Under the pieces are notes generated by a model that searched no databases, was not told where the DNA came from, and worked only from the letters and a program-made list of their open reading frames with translations. Shown here in pieces: positions 36,733 to 45,475 of a DNA stretch of 64,000 bases. The DNA comes from CAYMMX01 sp964391675 (GTDB lineage: Bacteria > Cyanobacteriota > Vampirovibrionia > Gastranaerophilales > Gastranaerophilaceae): assembly GCA_964391675.1 (NCBI GenBank), contig CAYMMX010000005.1:130532-194531 (forward strand), in the 5' to 3' direction. Made by a program: the position numbers and the translations under genes. Position 1 is the first letter of the stretch. Every line of letters starts with the position of its first letter.

Positions 36733-37599
36733 TTATCTCTTGATTTTAAATACCCTCTTAGTATTTTTTACAAAAAACCTTGGTATTTCGCCTAATAAAT
36801 GAATAAAATTAACTATTCTCGCCTGATTTTTACCGTAACATTTTTCAAAAAACATTAATTCACTTTCTTTAACTATTTTTAGTTTTTGGGGAGATTGTGT
36901 AACGGTTGCTCCCCCTAAATGAATTATTTTTGATTCAGGAATAAAAACTCTTTTATAACCTTTTTTATACATTCTATAACTTAATTCTGTTTCCTCATAG
37001 TACAAGTAAAAATCTTCATCAAACAATCCTATCTCATCTAGAACGGACTTCCTTAAAAACATGTTCGCTCCTGAAATAAATTCAACTTCTTTTATTTCTT
37101 TGGGTTCTGCTCCAAAACTCGGGCTGAATTTTTTTAGATAATATTTTTTAAAAAATTTGTGTAAGTAAAATCTTTGAAATAAAACATTCAGAATTGTTGG
37201 AAAATTACCATATGAATATCCTATTGTATAATCCTCATTCAATAAATTTCCACCACAACAAGCAACCTCTTGATTTTCTTTTTTTTCCATAAAATCAAAA
37301 AATATTTTTGCTGAATTAGTTAATAAAATAGTATCTATATTTAAAAGAAAAACATATTTACCCTTTGCTTCCCTAATTCCGATATTATTAGCGGAGCCAA
37401 ATCCTACATCTTTCGGATTTTTTATTAATTTCACACGGGGAAATTCTTTTTCTATCAAATCACAAGATTCGTCTTTAGATGCATTATCAACAACAATAAT
37501 TTCATAATCAACCCCTTGAGTTTTTTCATAAATTGAATTTATACAAGCTATAGCTAATTTTTTACTATTATAATTAGAAATAATTATCGATACATCCAT
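36733..37599 (-). CDS. Family 2 glycosyltransferase (rhamnosyltransferase-like)
   Basis: 288 residues, GT-A. SIIISNYNSKKLAI at the N-terminus, IIVVDNASKDES (nucleotide-binding Asp), DVGFGSANNIGI, LLNIDT (in place of the DxD motif) and FISGANMFLRKSVLDEIGLFDEDFYLYYEETELSYRM follow the WbbL/rhamnosyltransferase pattern closely. A basic C-terminal tail suggests membrane association. It belongs to the polysaccharide operon, four bases downstream of the flippase gene. Confidence 0.9.
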   Translation of the reverse strand: MDVSIIISNYNSKKLAIACINSIYEKTQGVDYEIIVVDNASKDESCDLIEKEFPRVKLIKNPKDVGFGSANNIGIREAKGKYVFLLNIDTILLTNSAKIFFDFMEKKENQEVACCGGNLLNEDYTIGYSYGNFPTILNVLFQRFYLHKFFKKYYLKKFSPSFGAEPKEIKEVEFISGANMFLRKSVLDEIGLFDEDFYLYYEETELSYRMYKKGYKRVFIPESKIIHLGGATVTQSPQKLKIVKESELMFFEKCYGKNQARIVNFIHLLGEIPRFFVKNTKRVFKIKR

Positions 37600-37602
37600 T
37601 GG

Positions 37603-38883
37603 TTATTCTATTCTCCTCATAAGTTTTTTTGCATAAGTTTTAAAAATTATATAATTTGATATTTGTGCGATAAATCCAGCCATTGCTATCACATAAACTC
37701 CAAGCTTATATTTAAACATTATTATCATAATTGAAAATAGCACAATAAACAAACTGTTTGATAAAATTGGAATAATACTTTTTTTTGCAGTAAAAATCGC
37801 CAAAATATAAGGTGCCTCCAACAGTACAACCAAATACCATGGACACAACGAAATAAACAATAAATTTATATTTTGTATATCCATAGCTGATAATTTTCCC
37901 ATAGAAACGATTTTTAACGCAAATGGTAAAACTAAAAAAGTAAAAATCATACCTGCAAACATCAATAAAAAAGAACCTTTTAAAAATTTTCTTGTATTTT
38001 GCTTCATACTTTCCATATCTTTTTCAACCCAACAATTTGTCAGATTAGTTTTTAATATTTTAGAAGAAGGTCCCATGATTAAAAGCTTAAGAGTATCTAT
38101 AATTTTTTTTGCGTAATAAAAACAGGAAACTATTCCTGTTGGCATTAGCACAAGAAAATTGTTTAATATTATGGGCAAAGTTACATTATAAATGTTATCA
38201 CTTAGTTTAATTGTAAAACTGTTTTTAAAGAAAGGGATTATTTCTGTATGATAATAAACTAATTTAAATGGAATTATATTCCTTGTAATATATAAAGTCC
38301 CAAAAATCGCCGCAATTGCCCAACCTATAGTTTGCCCATAAGCAAGATAAATTATATTATGGGAATGGAAAAAATAAACCATAATTTGAGCTATGACAAT
38401 AAATAAAGTCGGGAATGTCGCTAATATATAAGGAATAGAATATTTTTGTTCTGCATTGAATAATTTTTCGTTTAAAGTGTTCACCGGCATAAATAAAGTG
38501 CCTAAAAATAATGTTATTGAAATATGATTCAAATAATTTAACCTCAAAACATCAATATTGAATGCAAATACTTTAAATATCAAATACCTAAAAATGTATA
38601 AAATTCCGATTGATAAAATCCCAAGAATAGCAGAATATAACAAAGAAACATTGTAGAAGTTTTCTGAACTGTCTTTGTTTTTTGCTTTTACATTAATATA
38701 AAAAACAAGAAACTGTTCGAAAAAAATCTGCTGCAAAAGTTGAATTGTCGATATTATCGACACTGCAATCAAATAAGCATCTACTTGTGCTGAAACTCCA
38801 AACGCATTTATTAAAAGTAATGCGTTTATCGCATTTAAAAAAATCTGAAAAAATACTAATATATTATATTTAATATTAAACAT
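37603..38883 (-). CDS. MurJ/Wzx-type lipid-linked oligosaccharide flippase
   Basis: 426 residues with about 12 hydrophobic segments. It belongs to the MOP exporter superfamily: GVSAQVDAYLIA at the start of helix 1-2 and the central NNFLVLMPTGIVSCFYYAKKIIDTL recall MurJ more than classical Wzx. It most probably flips the undecaprenyl-linked repeat unit made by the neighbouring transferases across the inner membrane. Its start overlaps the stop of the polymerase gene (TAATG). MurJ proper usually has 14 helices, so this is the shorter, EPS-associated form. Confidence 0.8.
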   Translation of the reverse strand: MFNIKYNILVFFQIFLNAINALLLINAFGVSAQVDAYLIAVSIISTIQLLQQIFFEQFLVFYINVKAKNKDSSENFYNVSLLYSAILGILSIGILYIFRYLIFKVFAFNIDVLRLNYLNHISITLFLGTLFMPVNTLNEKLFNAEQKYSIPYILATFPTLFIVIAQIMVYFFHSHNIIYLAYGQTIGWAIAAIFGTLYITRNIIPFKLVYYHTEIIPFFKNSFTIKLSDNIYNVTLPIILNNFLVLMPTGIVSCFYYAKKIIDTLKLLIMGPSSKILKTNLTNCWVEKDMESMKQNTRKFLKGSFLLMFAGMIFTFLVLPFALKIVSMGKLSAMDIQNINLLFISLCPWYLVVLLEAPYILAIFTAKKSIIPILSNSLFIVLFSIMIIMFKYKLGVYVIAMAGFIAQISNYIIFKTYAKKLMRRIE

Positions 38884-40259
38884 TAAAAATAACTCTCCTT
38901 TAACTTTTTAAATACATTTTCTTTTGCCAATACCAACCCAAATAATATAAAGAGCATTACTTTCATATATGTTGCATAATAAAATTGTCCTGCAATATCA
39001 CTTGTAAAAATAGTTATAATTACCAAAAATACCGATAAATTAATCCATTTGTAAAATCCTTCAGTTTTTTTAAACAAATTTAAAAACTTTTTACCTAATG
39101 ATATATAAAAACCATAAACAATAAACAACCCAATAATGCCCATTTCTTGTATAGTTAATAAATAATTATTATGTGCCAGCATATAAAGGTGTTCTTTTGA
39201 GACAATGTTTGTAGGTAGAAGGGGATCAATTAGCTGCCAGTATGAATTTAAGCCGGAGCCAAAAAACAAATATTTAACGTTATTTGATAATGCATACAAA
39301 GGATAACTCCAAATATCTTGTCTGCCGATAATCGATTCTGTAACTGTGTGCATAAATGCAGTACTTGAAAGTGCAAGAATAATTATTCCTGTAATACCGA
39401 TAATTGATACTGTTTTAAATATCGCATCGGATTTGTTTTTTGCGGTTAGGTTATAGTAAATTAAACTTGCGACTAAAAGGTTTAATACGGGAAGTTTTTC
39501 ATATCCCATGTATACGGTAAGAAGAAAAATCGTAAAAATAATTTTTCTTTTATGTGCACTGATAAATTTATGAAAAGGAAGCATTATAAGTAAAATATCA
39601 ACGATAAATTCTGATAAGCCACCTGTTCCTCCAATAGTTCCACAGGCCTGCCAAACCATAGTAGACCCTATTCCCAAATATCCTAAATATCCTCTGGGTA
39701 TATAACGATATGCTCCAAATTGCCCTGTCAATGATTGTAATATTCCCAAAACTCCTTGAAATAATCCCGTAAACAAAAAAACTTTTAATATATTTATTGG
39801 GGATATTTGCTTTGTTCTAATTAAATACACAGTTATATAAAACATTAATATAGCTTCAATAAATTTAAATGTTGTTAAAAATCCGACAGGAGATAATGAT
39901 GTTAAGCCTGCATATGTATATAACACGAGCAAAACTATATTCCATTTGTCTATACTTGTTTTTAAGCTTATTCGAGGATTTTTGAAAAAAATATTTAATA
40001 AAATAGCCATGATACATATCAATATACAAATGTCATTGGCAGAAAAGCTTATCGGTAATATCCTTATACGCTCAGGTATCGGAATTGTGAAAACAACCAA
40101 ATAATAAGATATTCTTGGATTTACCAATAAATAAAGCAAAATCATTGCGCATAACAATGCTATTAATAGCTTTTGCACCGGGATAAATAAAATTAAACTT
40201 CCACAAATTGCCACTATAGTTATTAATAGTTTATCTAAATTTTTATGCTCATTTATCAT
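38883..40259 (-). CDS. O-antigen ligase/Wzy-type polymerase
   Basis: 458 residues, polytopic with about 12 hydrophobic segments and one large periplasmic loop around residues 300-370 (GRQDIWSYPLYALSNN, LFFGSGLNSYWQ, YMLAHNNYLLTIQEMG). The loop pattern G(x)nW and H-N-x-(Y/F)-L is characteristic of the O-antigen ligase/polymerase family (Wzy_C). It should polymerise, or ligate, the flipped repeat units on the periplasmic face. The start overlaps the stop of the WecG-type gene (ATGA). By family, ligase and polymerase cannot be told apart. Confidence 0.8.
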   Translation of the reverse strand: MINEHKNLDKLLITIVAICGSLILFIPVQKLLIALLCAMILLYLLVNPRISYYLVVFTIPIPERIRILPISFSANDICILICIMAILLNIFFKNPRISLKTSIDKWNIVLLVLYTYAGLTSLSPVGFLTTFKFIEAILMFYITVYLIRTKQISPINILKVFLFTGLFQGVLGILQSLTGQFGAYRYIPRGYLGYLGIGSTMVWQACGTIGGTGGLSEFIVDILLIMLPFHKFISAHKRKIIFTIFLLTVYMGYEKLPVLNLLVASLIYYNLTAKNKSDAIFKTVSIIGITGIIILALSSTAFMHTVTESIIGRQDIWSYPLYALSNNVKYLFFGSGLNSYWQLIDPLLPTNIVSKEHLYMLAHNNYLLTIQEMGIIGLFIVYGFYISLGKKFLNLFKKTEGFYKWINLSVFLVIITIFTSDIAGQFYYATYMKVMLFILFGLVLAKENVFKKLKESYF

Positions 40260-41029
40260 TGTTGTGTGCTCTTACCTTTAATTTTTTGTTTCAAAAATTC
40301 TTTTAAAAGCATAATTGCAAAAATGCTGTTTGTGACAAAATACCGTTTCCACATTCTTTTAGGTTCCTGAATTAATCTAAAAATCCATTCAGAATGGATT
40401 TTTTGTATCCATTGAGGCGCTCTTTTAACTTTCCCTGCAACAACATCAAAACTTCCTCCAACACCCATGGTAAAAGGGATTCCTATTTTTTGACTGTATT
40501 TATTTAAGAAAAATTCTTTTTTGGGAGAACCCATAGCCACAAAAAGGATATCCGCATCTGATGCCTCGATTTCAGCTGCTACGTTTTCTTCATCTGCATC
40601 TTCGTAATATCCGTTACGAAAGCCTGCGATACAAAGCGTTGGGTACTTTTCTGCATAAATTTTTACAACGCTGCTTACTATTTCTTCTTTTGCCCCGAAA
40701 AAGTAAACCTTATACCCTTTTTGTGAAGAAAATTCTATAAGTTTTTCCATCAAATCTATACCTGTAACTCTTTGCGGAATATTAATCCCCAAAAACTTTG
40801 CTCCAAGAATTACGCCTGCTCCATCGACATTTATCAAAGGACAAGAATTTATTATATTTTTTAAGTTTTCATCACTTTGGGCATAAACAAGTTTTGCGAC
40901 ATTTACAACAACATGTTGAACTACTTGCTTTTCTTCTATAAATTTTTCTATACGTTTTAATGTTTCTTCTACTGTTAAAATATCAAGATTAATTCCAAAA
41001 AAATTAATTCTTTTTTGATTATTTTCCAT
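40256..41029 (-). CDS. WecG/TagA/CpsF-family glycosyltransferase
   Basis: 257 residues, the family's usual length. NFFGINLDILTVEETL at the start, VDGAGVILGAKFLG (with the catalytic Asp), RVTGIDLMEKL, VYFFGAKEEIV, FVAMGSPKKEFF and GVGGSFDVVAGKVKRAPQWIQKIHSEW RLIQEPKR blocks are all present. It transfers a HexNAc-type sugar (ManNAcA or ManNAc) as an early step of repeat-unit synthesis on a lipid carrier. This pairs sensibly with the UDP-HexNAc dehydrogenase of the same locus. Confidence 0.92.
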   Translation of the reverse strand: MENNQKRINFFGINLDILTVEETLKRIEKFIEEKQVVQHVVVNVAKLVYAQSDENLKNIINSCPLINVDGAGVILGAKFLGINIPQRVTGIDLMEKLIEFSSQKGYKVYFFGAKEEIVSSVVKIYAEKYPTLCIAGFRNGYYEDADEENVAAEIEASDADILFVAMGSPKKEFFLNKYSQKIGIPFTMGVGGSFDVVAGKVKRAPQWIQKIHSEWIFRLIQEPKRMWKRYFVTNSIFAIMLLKEFLKQKIKGKSTQQ

Positions 41030-41038
41030 TGTGCCTCT

Positions 41039-43198
41039 TTAAATAAATGAATCAGTATTTTGCTCATTAAGCATTTTGTTTTCTTGAAAACGCAAATACT
41101 TTTCATATTCTCGTTCTAATCTTGAACTTGCTTCTCTTACGATTGTTCCTATGAAAGGAATACTTGCATTTTTTAATGATTTTGTAATATTTTTAATTAC
41201 CGAATATGTAATTGTTTTGTTGACAAACAAAACAACACCATCTGCAAGTTTTGAGATAATCAAGAATTCAGGGGTTATGTGTGCTGCTCCTGTATCAATT
41301 AACACCCAATTGAATTTGTTTTTCAATGTTTTAATAATTTCCTCAAATGCACTTGTTCCAAAAAATTCGTAAGGTTCAAATACTATCTCTTTGTTGCCTA
41401 AGTGAAATATATCCTTATTGTCGGCTACTAATACATTCTCAATTTCTTTTGGTATGATTGTTTCACCTTGCTGAAGTTTATTTTCAAAATTAACAATTAA
41501 ATCGGACAAATTAATTTTAACTTTGTCTTGAATATCAGCGTCTTTGAACATCGTAGGAATCCTAAAGTCACTATCAATAATAACGACTGAATGTCCCAGT
41601 TTTTTTAATCTTGTCGCCAGATAATATAAAACAGTAGATTGTGGTTTTTGCAAAGATGATGAAGTAAAAGTTAGAACTTTCGTTTTATTTTTAAAACACT
41701 TTATCATTAAATTGGAAACAATATTATCATAAGCAACGCCATGAACAAACTGCATCTGTTCATCAGGAAAATAATTTTCAAGCCATGGGATAGTCCCTAT
41801 GACAGAAGCTCCGGTTATTTCTTCAATAGCTTCAACATCATCGCAAACATCTTCAATAAGCGTTTTTATAATAGATACGCTTAAACCTGTAAATAAACCA
41901 AATATAACAGCTATAAGTAAAACCTGAATTCTTGAAGGAAAAGATTGTCCAAGGGGAAGACTTGGTGCGTCAACAACAATTACATTACTAACACCTTCGG
42001 CTTCTTTTATTTTTGCTTCTATTTGTTTTTCTTTAAGCTGGTCATAAGCAGAACTTAAGGCCTTTTCTTCTTGTTCTAAAGTATCAAGCATAAACTTTTT
42101 TTCAGGCATTTCTGATTGGATTTTATTTATTTTTTTTATACTGTTTTTTATTGCTTTTTCTTCAGCTTGATACCCCATTAATTCAGTTTGTTTGTCAACC
42201 AAAGATTTTACTAAATCTTCTCTTACAGGATCAAAAATATTAATCTTTTGACTTTTTGCATAATTTCCGATACTTAAAGTAATTTGATTTTTAATTTGCT
42301 TATTAATAGTATTTATTTTGTTTTTTTGTGCGACCATTTTCGGATTAGTGTCAGCTAATTTTGTTGAATCAAACTCATATTCTTGAACAGCAGTATTTAA
42401 ATCTTGTCGCAATTGTTCAAGTAATTTGTTTCCTGAACCTAATGCAACGGCATTTAGTGCTGTTTTTGAGTTTAAAGATAACTGTTTTTCAAGGGATTTT
42501 ATTGATGATTGGTTATTTTTAATTTGTGCATTTACCTCTTCCATTTTTGATGACATGTTAATCCCTTGATCAACTAATTTCATAGATTCTTCTGAAAGAT
42601 CAATTGCTAAGGTTTCTTTTTTATATTCTTTAATTTGACTACGAATTTCATATAATTTTTCGTTAATTTCATCAAGCTTTAAATCAATATATTCTCTTCT
42701 TGATTTACTAATTTTATTATTTATCGAAAGATTTATATTGTCGTATTCTTCTAAAACAACATTTAAAGTTTCTTGTGCTAATTCAGGAGTTTTCTCTTTT
42801 AGAGAAATAGTTAAGATATCAGTGTTTATTTTGTTTTTTACTTCAATTTTTATATCGTTAGGGCTAGCTTTTTCACCTTTTGTCAACTTATGTTCTGCAA
42901 TAATTTTTTTTAATTTATCTGATTTTAAAATCTCAATTTGAGTCAATAAAGGATTACCGGCGGAAGTTAAAGACGACAATTGGCTTTGTCTATCCAAATC
43001 CGTAACAAATTCTTTAGTTTCCAAATCTTTTATCCAAACCTGAGCAACAGACTCATATAAAGGCTTGTGGAATAAAATTAAATAAACAATGCTCCAAAAA
43101 AGAAGAACAATTACAATAGAGCGGATTAATTTGATATCTCTTTGAAAATTCCTGATGTATCTGTTTTTATTTAAATTTGCTAATAAATCAATGTTCAT
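41039..43198 (-). CDS. Wzc-like polysaccharide co-polymerase with degenerate kinase domain
   Basis: 719 residues. Residues 25-45 and 425-445 are the two membrane helices flanking a Wzz-type periplasmic region with long coiled coils (about 165-400). The cytoplasmic part (about 500-719) has the BY-kinase fold: Walker A' VVIIDSDFRIPTM (538-550, D542 and D544) and a Walker B-like WVLIDTGAAH. The Walker A site, however, reads SLQKPQST (515-522) instead of PGEGKST, so the P-loop Gly and Lys are gone. The C-terminal tail has only two Tyr. It probably acts as chain-length regulator/scaffold without ATP-driven tyrosine phosphorylation. Confidence 0.87.
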   Translation of the reverse strand: MNIDLLANLNKNRYIRNFQRDIKLIRSIVIVLLFWSIVYLILFHKPLYESVAQVWIKDLETKEFVTDLDRQSQLSSLTSAGNPLLTQIEILKSDKLKKIIAEHKLTKGEKASPNDIKIEVKNKINTDILTISLKEKTPELAQETLNVVLEEYDNINLSINNKISKSRREYIDLKLDEINEKLYEIRSQIKEYKKETLAIDLSEESMKLVDQGINMSSKMEEVNAQIKNNQSSIKSLEKQLSLNSKTALNAVALGSGNKLLEQLRQDLNTAVQEYEFDSTKLADTNPKMVAQKNKINTINKQIKNQITLSIGNYAKSQKINIFDPVREDLVKSLVDKQTELMGYQAEEKAIKNSIKKINKIQSEMPEKKFMLDTLEQEEKALSSAYDQLKEKQIEAKIKEAEGVSNVIVVDAPSLPLGQSFPSRIQVLLIAVIFGLFTGLSVSIIKTLIEDVCDDVEAIEEITGASVIGTIPWLENYFPDEQMQFVHGVAYDNIVSNLMIKCFKNKTKVLTFTSSSLQKPQSTVLYYLATRLKKLGHSVVIIDSDFRIPTMFKDADIQDKVKINLSDLIVNFENKLQQGETIIPKEIENVLVADNKDIFHLGNKEIVFEPYEFFGTSAFEEIIKTLKNKFNWVLIDTGAAHITPEFLIISKLADGVVLFVNKTITYSVIKNITKSLKNASIPFIGTIVREASSRLEREYEKYLRFQENKMLNEQNTDSFI

Positions 43199-43208
43199 AA
43201 TTATTTTT

Positions 43209-44384
43209 TCATTTTCCTATTACTTGGTATCGTTTAGGATCAAACATAAGTGCCCAATTGTTATATGTATTTGCGATTCCGTTTGCCGGAGTGACAAATT
43301 TATTTATAGCATCAAAAGCTTTCCCCGCAAGAGGTCTTGCTTTTTCAGGAACATATACAATATCGTTTGGCATAACAACAATATCATTACTCATAGGGTT
43401 AACAACTTTTGTGACTAATTTTCCTGAAGCATCTGCCCTGCTTACATAAACTTTTTTAGGTGCGTAAGCAGCGTCTGTAAGGTATCCACCGGCAGCCATA
43501 ATTGCCGAATTGAGGGTTATTGAAGCGGAGCTATCCAACTTTACCAATCCTGGTCTTGTTACATAACCAAAAACCTTTACAGGGACATATTTAGGTGAAA
43601 AAGTTGAGGTTGCATATTTAATATATTTTTCTTCGCTTACCGCCAAAGGAGTTGGAAGTTTTGGTACATTAACCGTATCACCTGCCATTAAATAAACATC
43701 CTGTCCAGTTTTACCATCAAGAATTTCTAATAAATTAACTTCAAATGACGAGTTATTTAAAGAATTTGTAATTTGCACATGCTCAATATCCGCATCAAAT
43801 TTAACTCCTCCTGCTGCTATTAATAAATTTGAAAGCAGGGGAGATTTTCTTTCAACTTGAAGTAAGGATAAATCAGCAGTAACAAACCCTTGATGTGTTG
43901 AAGTATCAGAATTAAGCTCATACCCCCCGGGATTTAAAACTGCACCTGTAATATAAGTTACAAATGGTCTTAATTGATCAAGTCTTATTGTTACTATTGG
44001 ATTTTTTAAATAAAATTTGTATTTATTGATTAAAAGGTTATTCAAATCTTCAACGCTTCTGCCCGCGACTTTAACAGATCCCAGAGGCATTATAACGATA
44101 TTTCCATCAGGCTGAACTCTGATTTTTTCTTGATTAAATTCCTCTGAATCATATACAAATATGCTTAAAATATCATTTGGACCAAGAATATAATCTCTAG
44201 CGTGTTCATTTGAATTAAATTCCAATCTTGATTTTATAGTGTGTATATTAACTGTATTTATTTCTTCAGCAAATGAATAATTGATAAAATTCAGTATTAT
44301 TAGAGACAAAACAATAATAAGTTTTGTAAAAAAGAATGCGGCATTTTTCTTGCACACGCAATAACTATCCCTATTCTCAACCAT
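43209..44384 (-). CDS. Wza-type polysaccharide export protein
   Basis: 391 residues, with an N-terminal signal region (hydrophobic at about 19-38, SFAEE) and no lipobox Cys. The Poly_export domain (about 62-150) begins YILGPNDILSIFVYDS and continues VQPDGNIVIMPLGSVKVAG. Two SLBB domains follow (FVTYITGAVLNPGGYEL and VPVKVFGYVTRPGLVKL). It forms the outer-membrane exit pore for the polymer. It is the first gene of the minus-strand locus. It lies 10 bases upstream of the Wzc-like gene, its expected periplasmic partner. Confidence 0.9.
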   Translation of the reverse strand: MVENRDSYCVCKKNAAFFFTKLIIVLSLIILNFINYSFAEEINTVNIHTIKSRLEFNSNEHARDYILGPNDILSIFVYDSEEFNQEKIRVQPDGNIVIMPLGSVKVAGRSVEDLNNLLINKYKFYLKNPIVTIRLDQLRPFVTYITGAVLNPGGYELNSDTSTHQGFVTADLSLLQVERKSPLLSNLLIAAGGVKFDADIEHVQITNSLNNSSFEVNLLEILDGKTGQDVYLMAGDTVNVPKLPTPLAVSEEKYIKYATSTFSPKYVPVKVFGYVTRPGLVKLDSSASITLNSAIMAAGGYLTDAAYAPKKVYVSRADASGKLVTKVVNPMSNDIVVMPNDIVYVPEKARPLAGKAFDAINKFVTPANGIANTYNNWALMFDPKRYQVIGK

Positions 44385-44431
44385 ACTTCTTTTATATATC
44401 CCTAAAAATTATTGTAAATCGTTATAATACT

Positions 44432-44459
44432 ATTCTATTGCAAAAATATAAATTATCAA
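44432..44459 (-). promoter_or_regulatory. Candidate promoter of the polysaccharide locus
   Basis: On the minus strand TTGATA (44459-44454) and TAGAAT (44437-44432) are separated by 16 bases, placing transcription start about 40 bases before the Wza-type gene. The fit is moderate and no JUMPstart/ops sequence is seen. Confidence 0.35.
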
Positions 44460-44625
44460 AAAGAGTCACAAAATAATACTAAAATGTAAAGTATTATTAA
44501 ATTGCTTTTAGCAAATGTATCAGGGTATTTGATTATCTCAGTCTTTATATTTATAACAAAAGATTTATTAATTGATTATTTTGACATAGAATAGACTTAA
44601 TGTTACTAAAAAATAAAATTTGCAG

Positions 44626-45279
44626 ATGAAAAAATTATTATACGACACAGAAACCTTAACAACGTTATTGGATATTTCCTCAGAGGTTTTGGGATCTTGG
44701 GAGAAGACTTTTGGTATAAAATCAAAAATTAACGGGATAAACACAAAAGAATATTCAGATGAGGCTGTAAATTTTTTAAAAAAAGTTAAATTATTAACAC
44801 TTAATGATTTCGACTTAGATGCGATAAAGCAGTTATTGTCGTTGGATATAGAAGCACTAAATGAGAATTCTGCACAAGAAGATGCTAAAATTATTGACAG
44901 TGTAGAAGATTTAGAATACAGCGAAAAAATAAAAACGGATAATTTAAATATTTTAGAAGATACAATAGATAAAAAAGTTGCGAGTTCTGACATGATGCTT
45001 TTATTTAGGACTATCCTTGAAGAATTAAAAAAATATACTGAGAGAACAATCGAAGCTGAAAAAAAAATATATTTGCTTGAGGATCATGAAAACAGAATAA
45101 AAAATGACTATTGCGAAGTTTGTTCGGAGTTAAGACGTGTAAAGTTACAACTTGATGACAAAGAACAAAAATTAAGAGACTATGACGAACAAAAAAAACG
45201 TTTAAATTTACTTGAAGTTCAGTTAAAAATTATGCAAATAGAAAAGAGTAAGAAAAAATTCTGGGAATTTTGGAAGTAA
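44626..45279 (+). CDS. MerR-like DNA-binding protein with C-terminal coiled coil
   Basis: 217 residues from the ATG at 44626 (a TTG at 44620 is the alternative). Residues 1-75 resemble a MerR-type winged helix: YDTETLTTLLDISSEVLGSWEKTFGIK, then YSDEAVNFLKKVKLL and FDLDAIKQLL. The remainder is strongly charged and heptad-like (about 120-215), ending KKFWEFWK. MerR-like proteins with long coiled coils occur as chromosome-organisation or local regulators. It is divergent from the polysaccharide locus across a 241-base gap, which makes it a candidate regulator of that locus. No ligand domain is apparent. Confidence 0.65.
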   Translation: MKKLLYDTETLTTLLDISSEVLGSWEKTFGIKSKINGINTKEYSDEAVNFLKKVKLLTLNDFDLDAIKQLLSLDIEALNENSAQEDAKIIDSVEDLEYSEKIKTDNLNILEDTIDKKVASSDMMLLFRTILEELKKYTERTIEAEKKIYLLEDHENRIKNDYCEVCSELRRVKLQLDDKEQKLRDYDEQKKRLNLLEVQLKIMQIEKSKKKFWEFWK

Positions 45280-45311
45280 TTATAAATTTACCAATATTTT
45301 TTGTTTTAAAT

Positions 45312-45398
45312 CGGAGAAGGGGGGATTCGAACCCCCGGTGAAGTTGCCCCCACACAAACTTTCCAAGTTTGCACCTTAAGCCGCTCGGACACCTCTCC
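45312..45398 (-). tRNA. tRNA-Ser (anticodon GGA)
   Basis: 87 bases including discriminator G. The acceptor GGAGAGG pairs with CTTCTCC; the anticodon stem CAAAC/GTTTG presents GGA (plus-strand TCC at 45362-45364). A long variable arm, typical of serine tRNA, precedes a T-arm with GGTTCGAATCC. CCA is not encoded, unlike the alanine tRNA in this window. Confidence 0.95.
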
Positions 45399-45411
45399 TT
45401 AACTTTCTAAT

Positions 45412-45439
45412 TTTACCATGAAATATTTTTATGTATAAT
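45412..45439 (+). promoter_or_regulatory. Promoter of methyltransferase gene (TTTACC-16-TATAAT)
   Basis: TTTACC at 45412-45417 and TATAAT at 45434-45439 with a 16-base spacer. It lies in the gap divergent from tRNA-Ser, and start of transcription would fall about 30 bases before the GTG start codon. Confidence 0.6.
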
Positions 45440-45475
45440 AAATAGAAATGTATATAAAAAAGAAAAGAGGCAATA

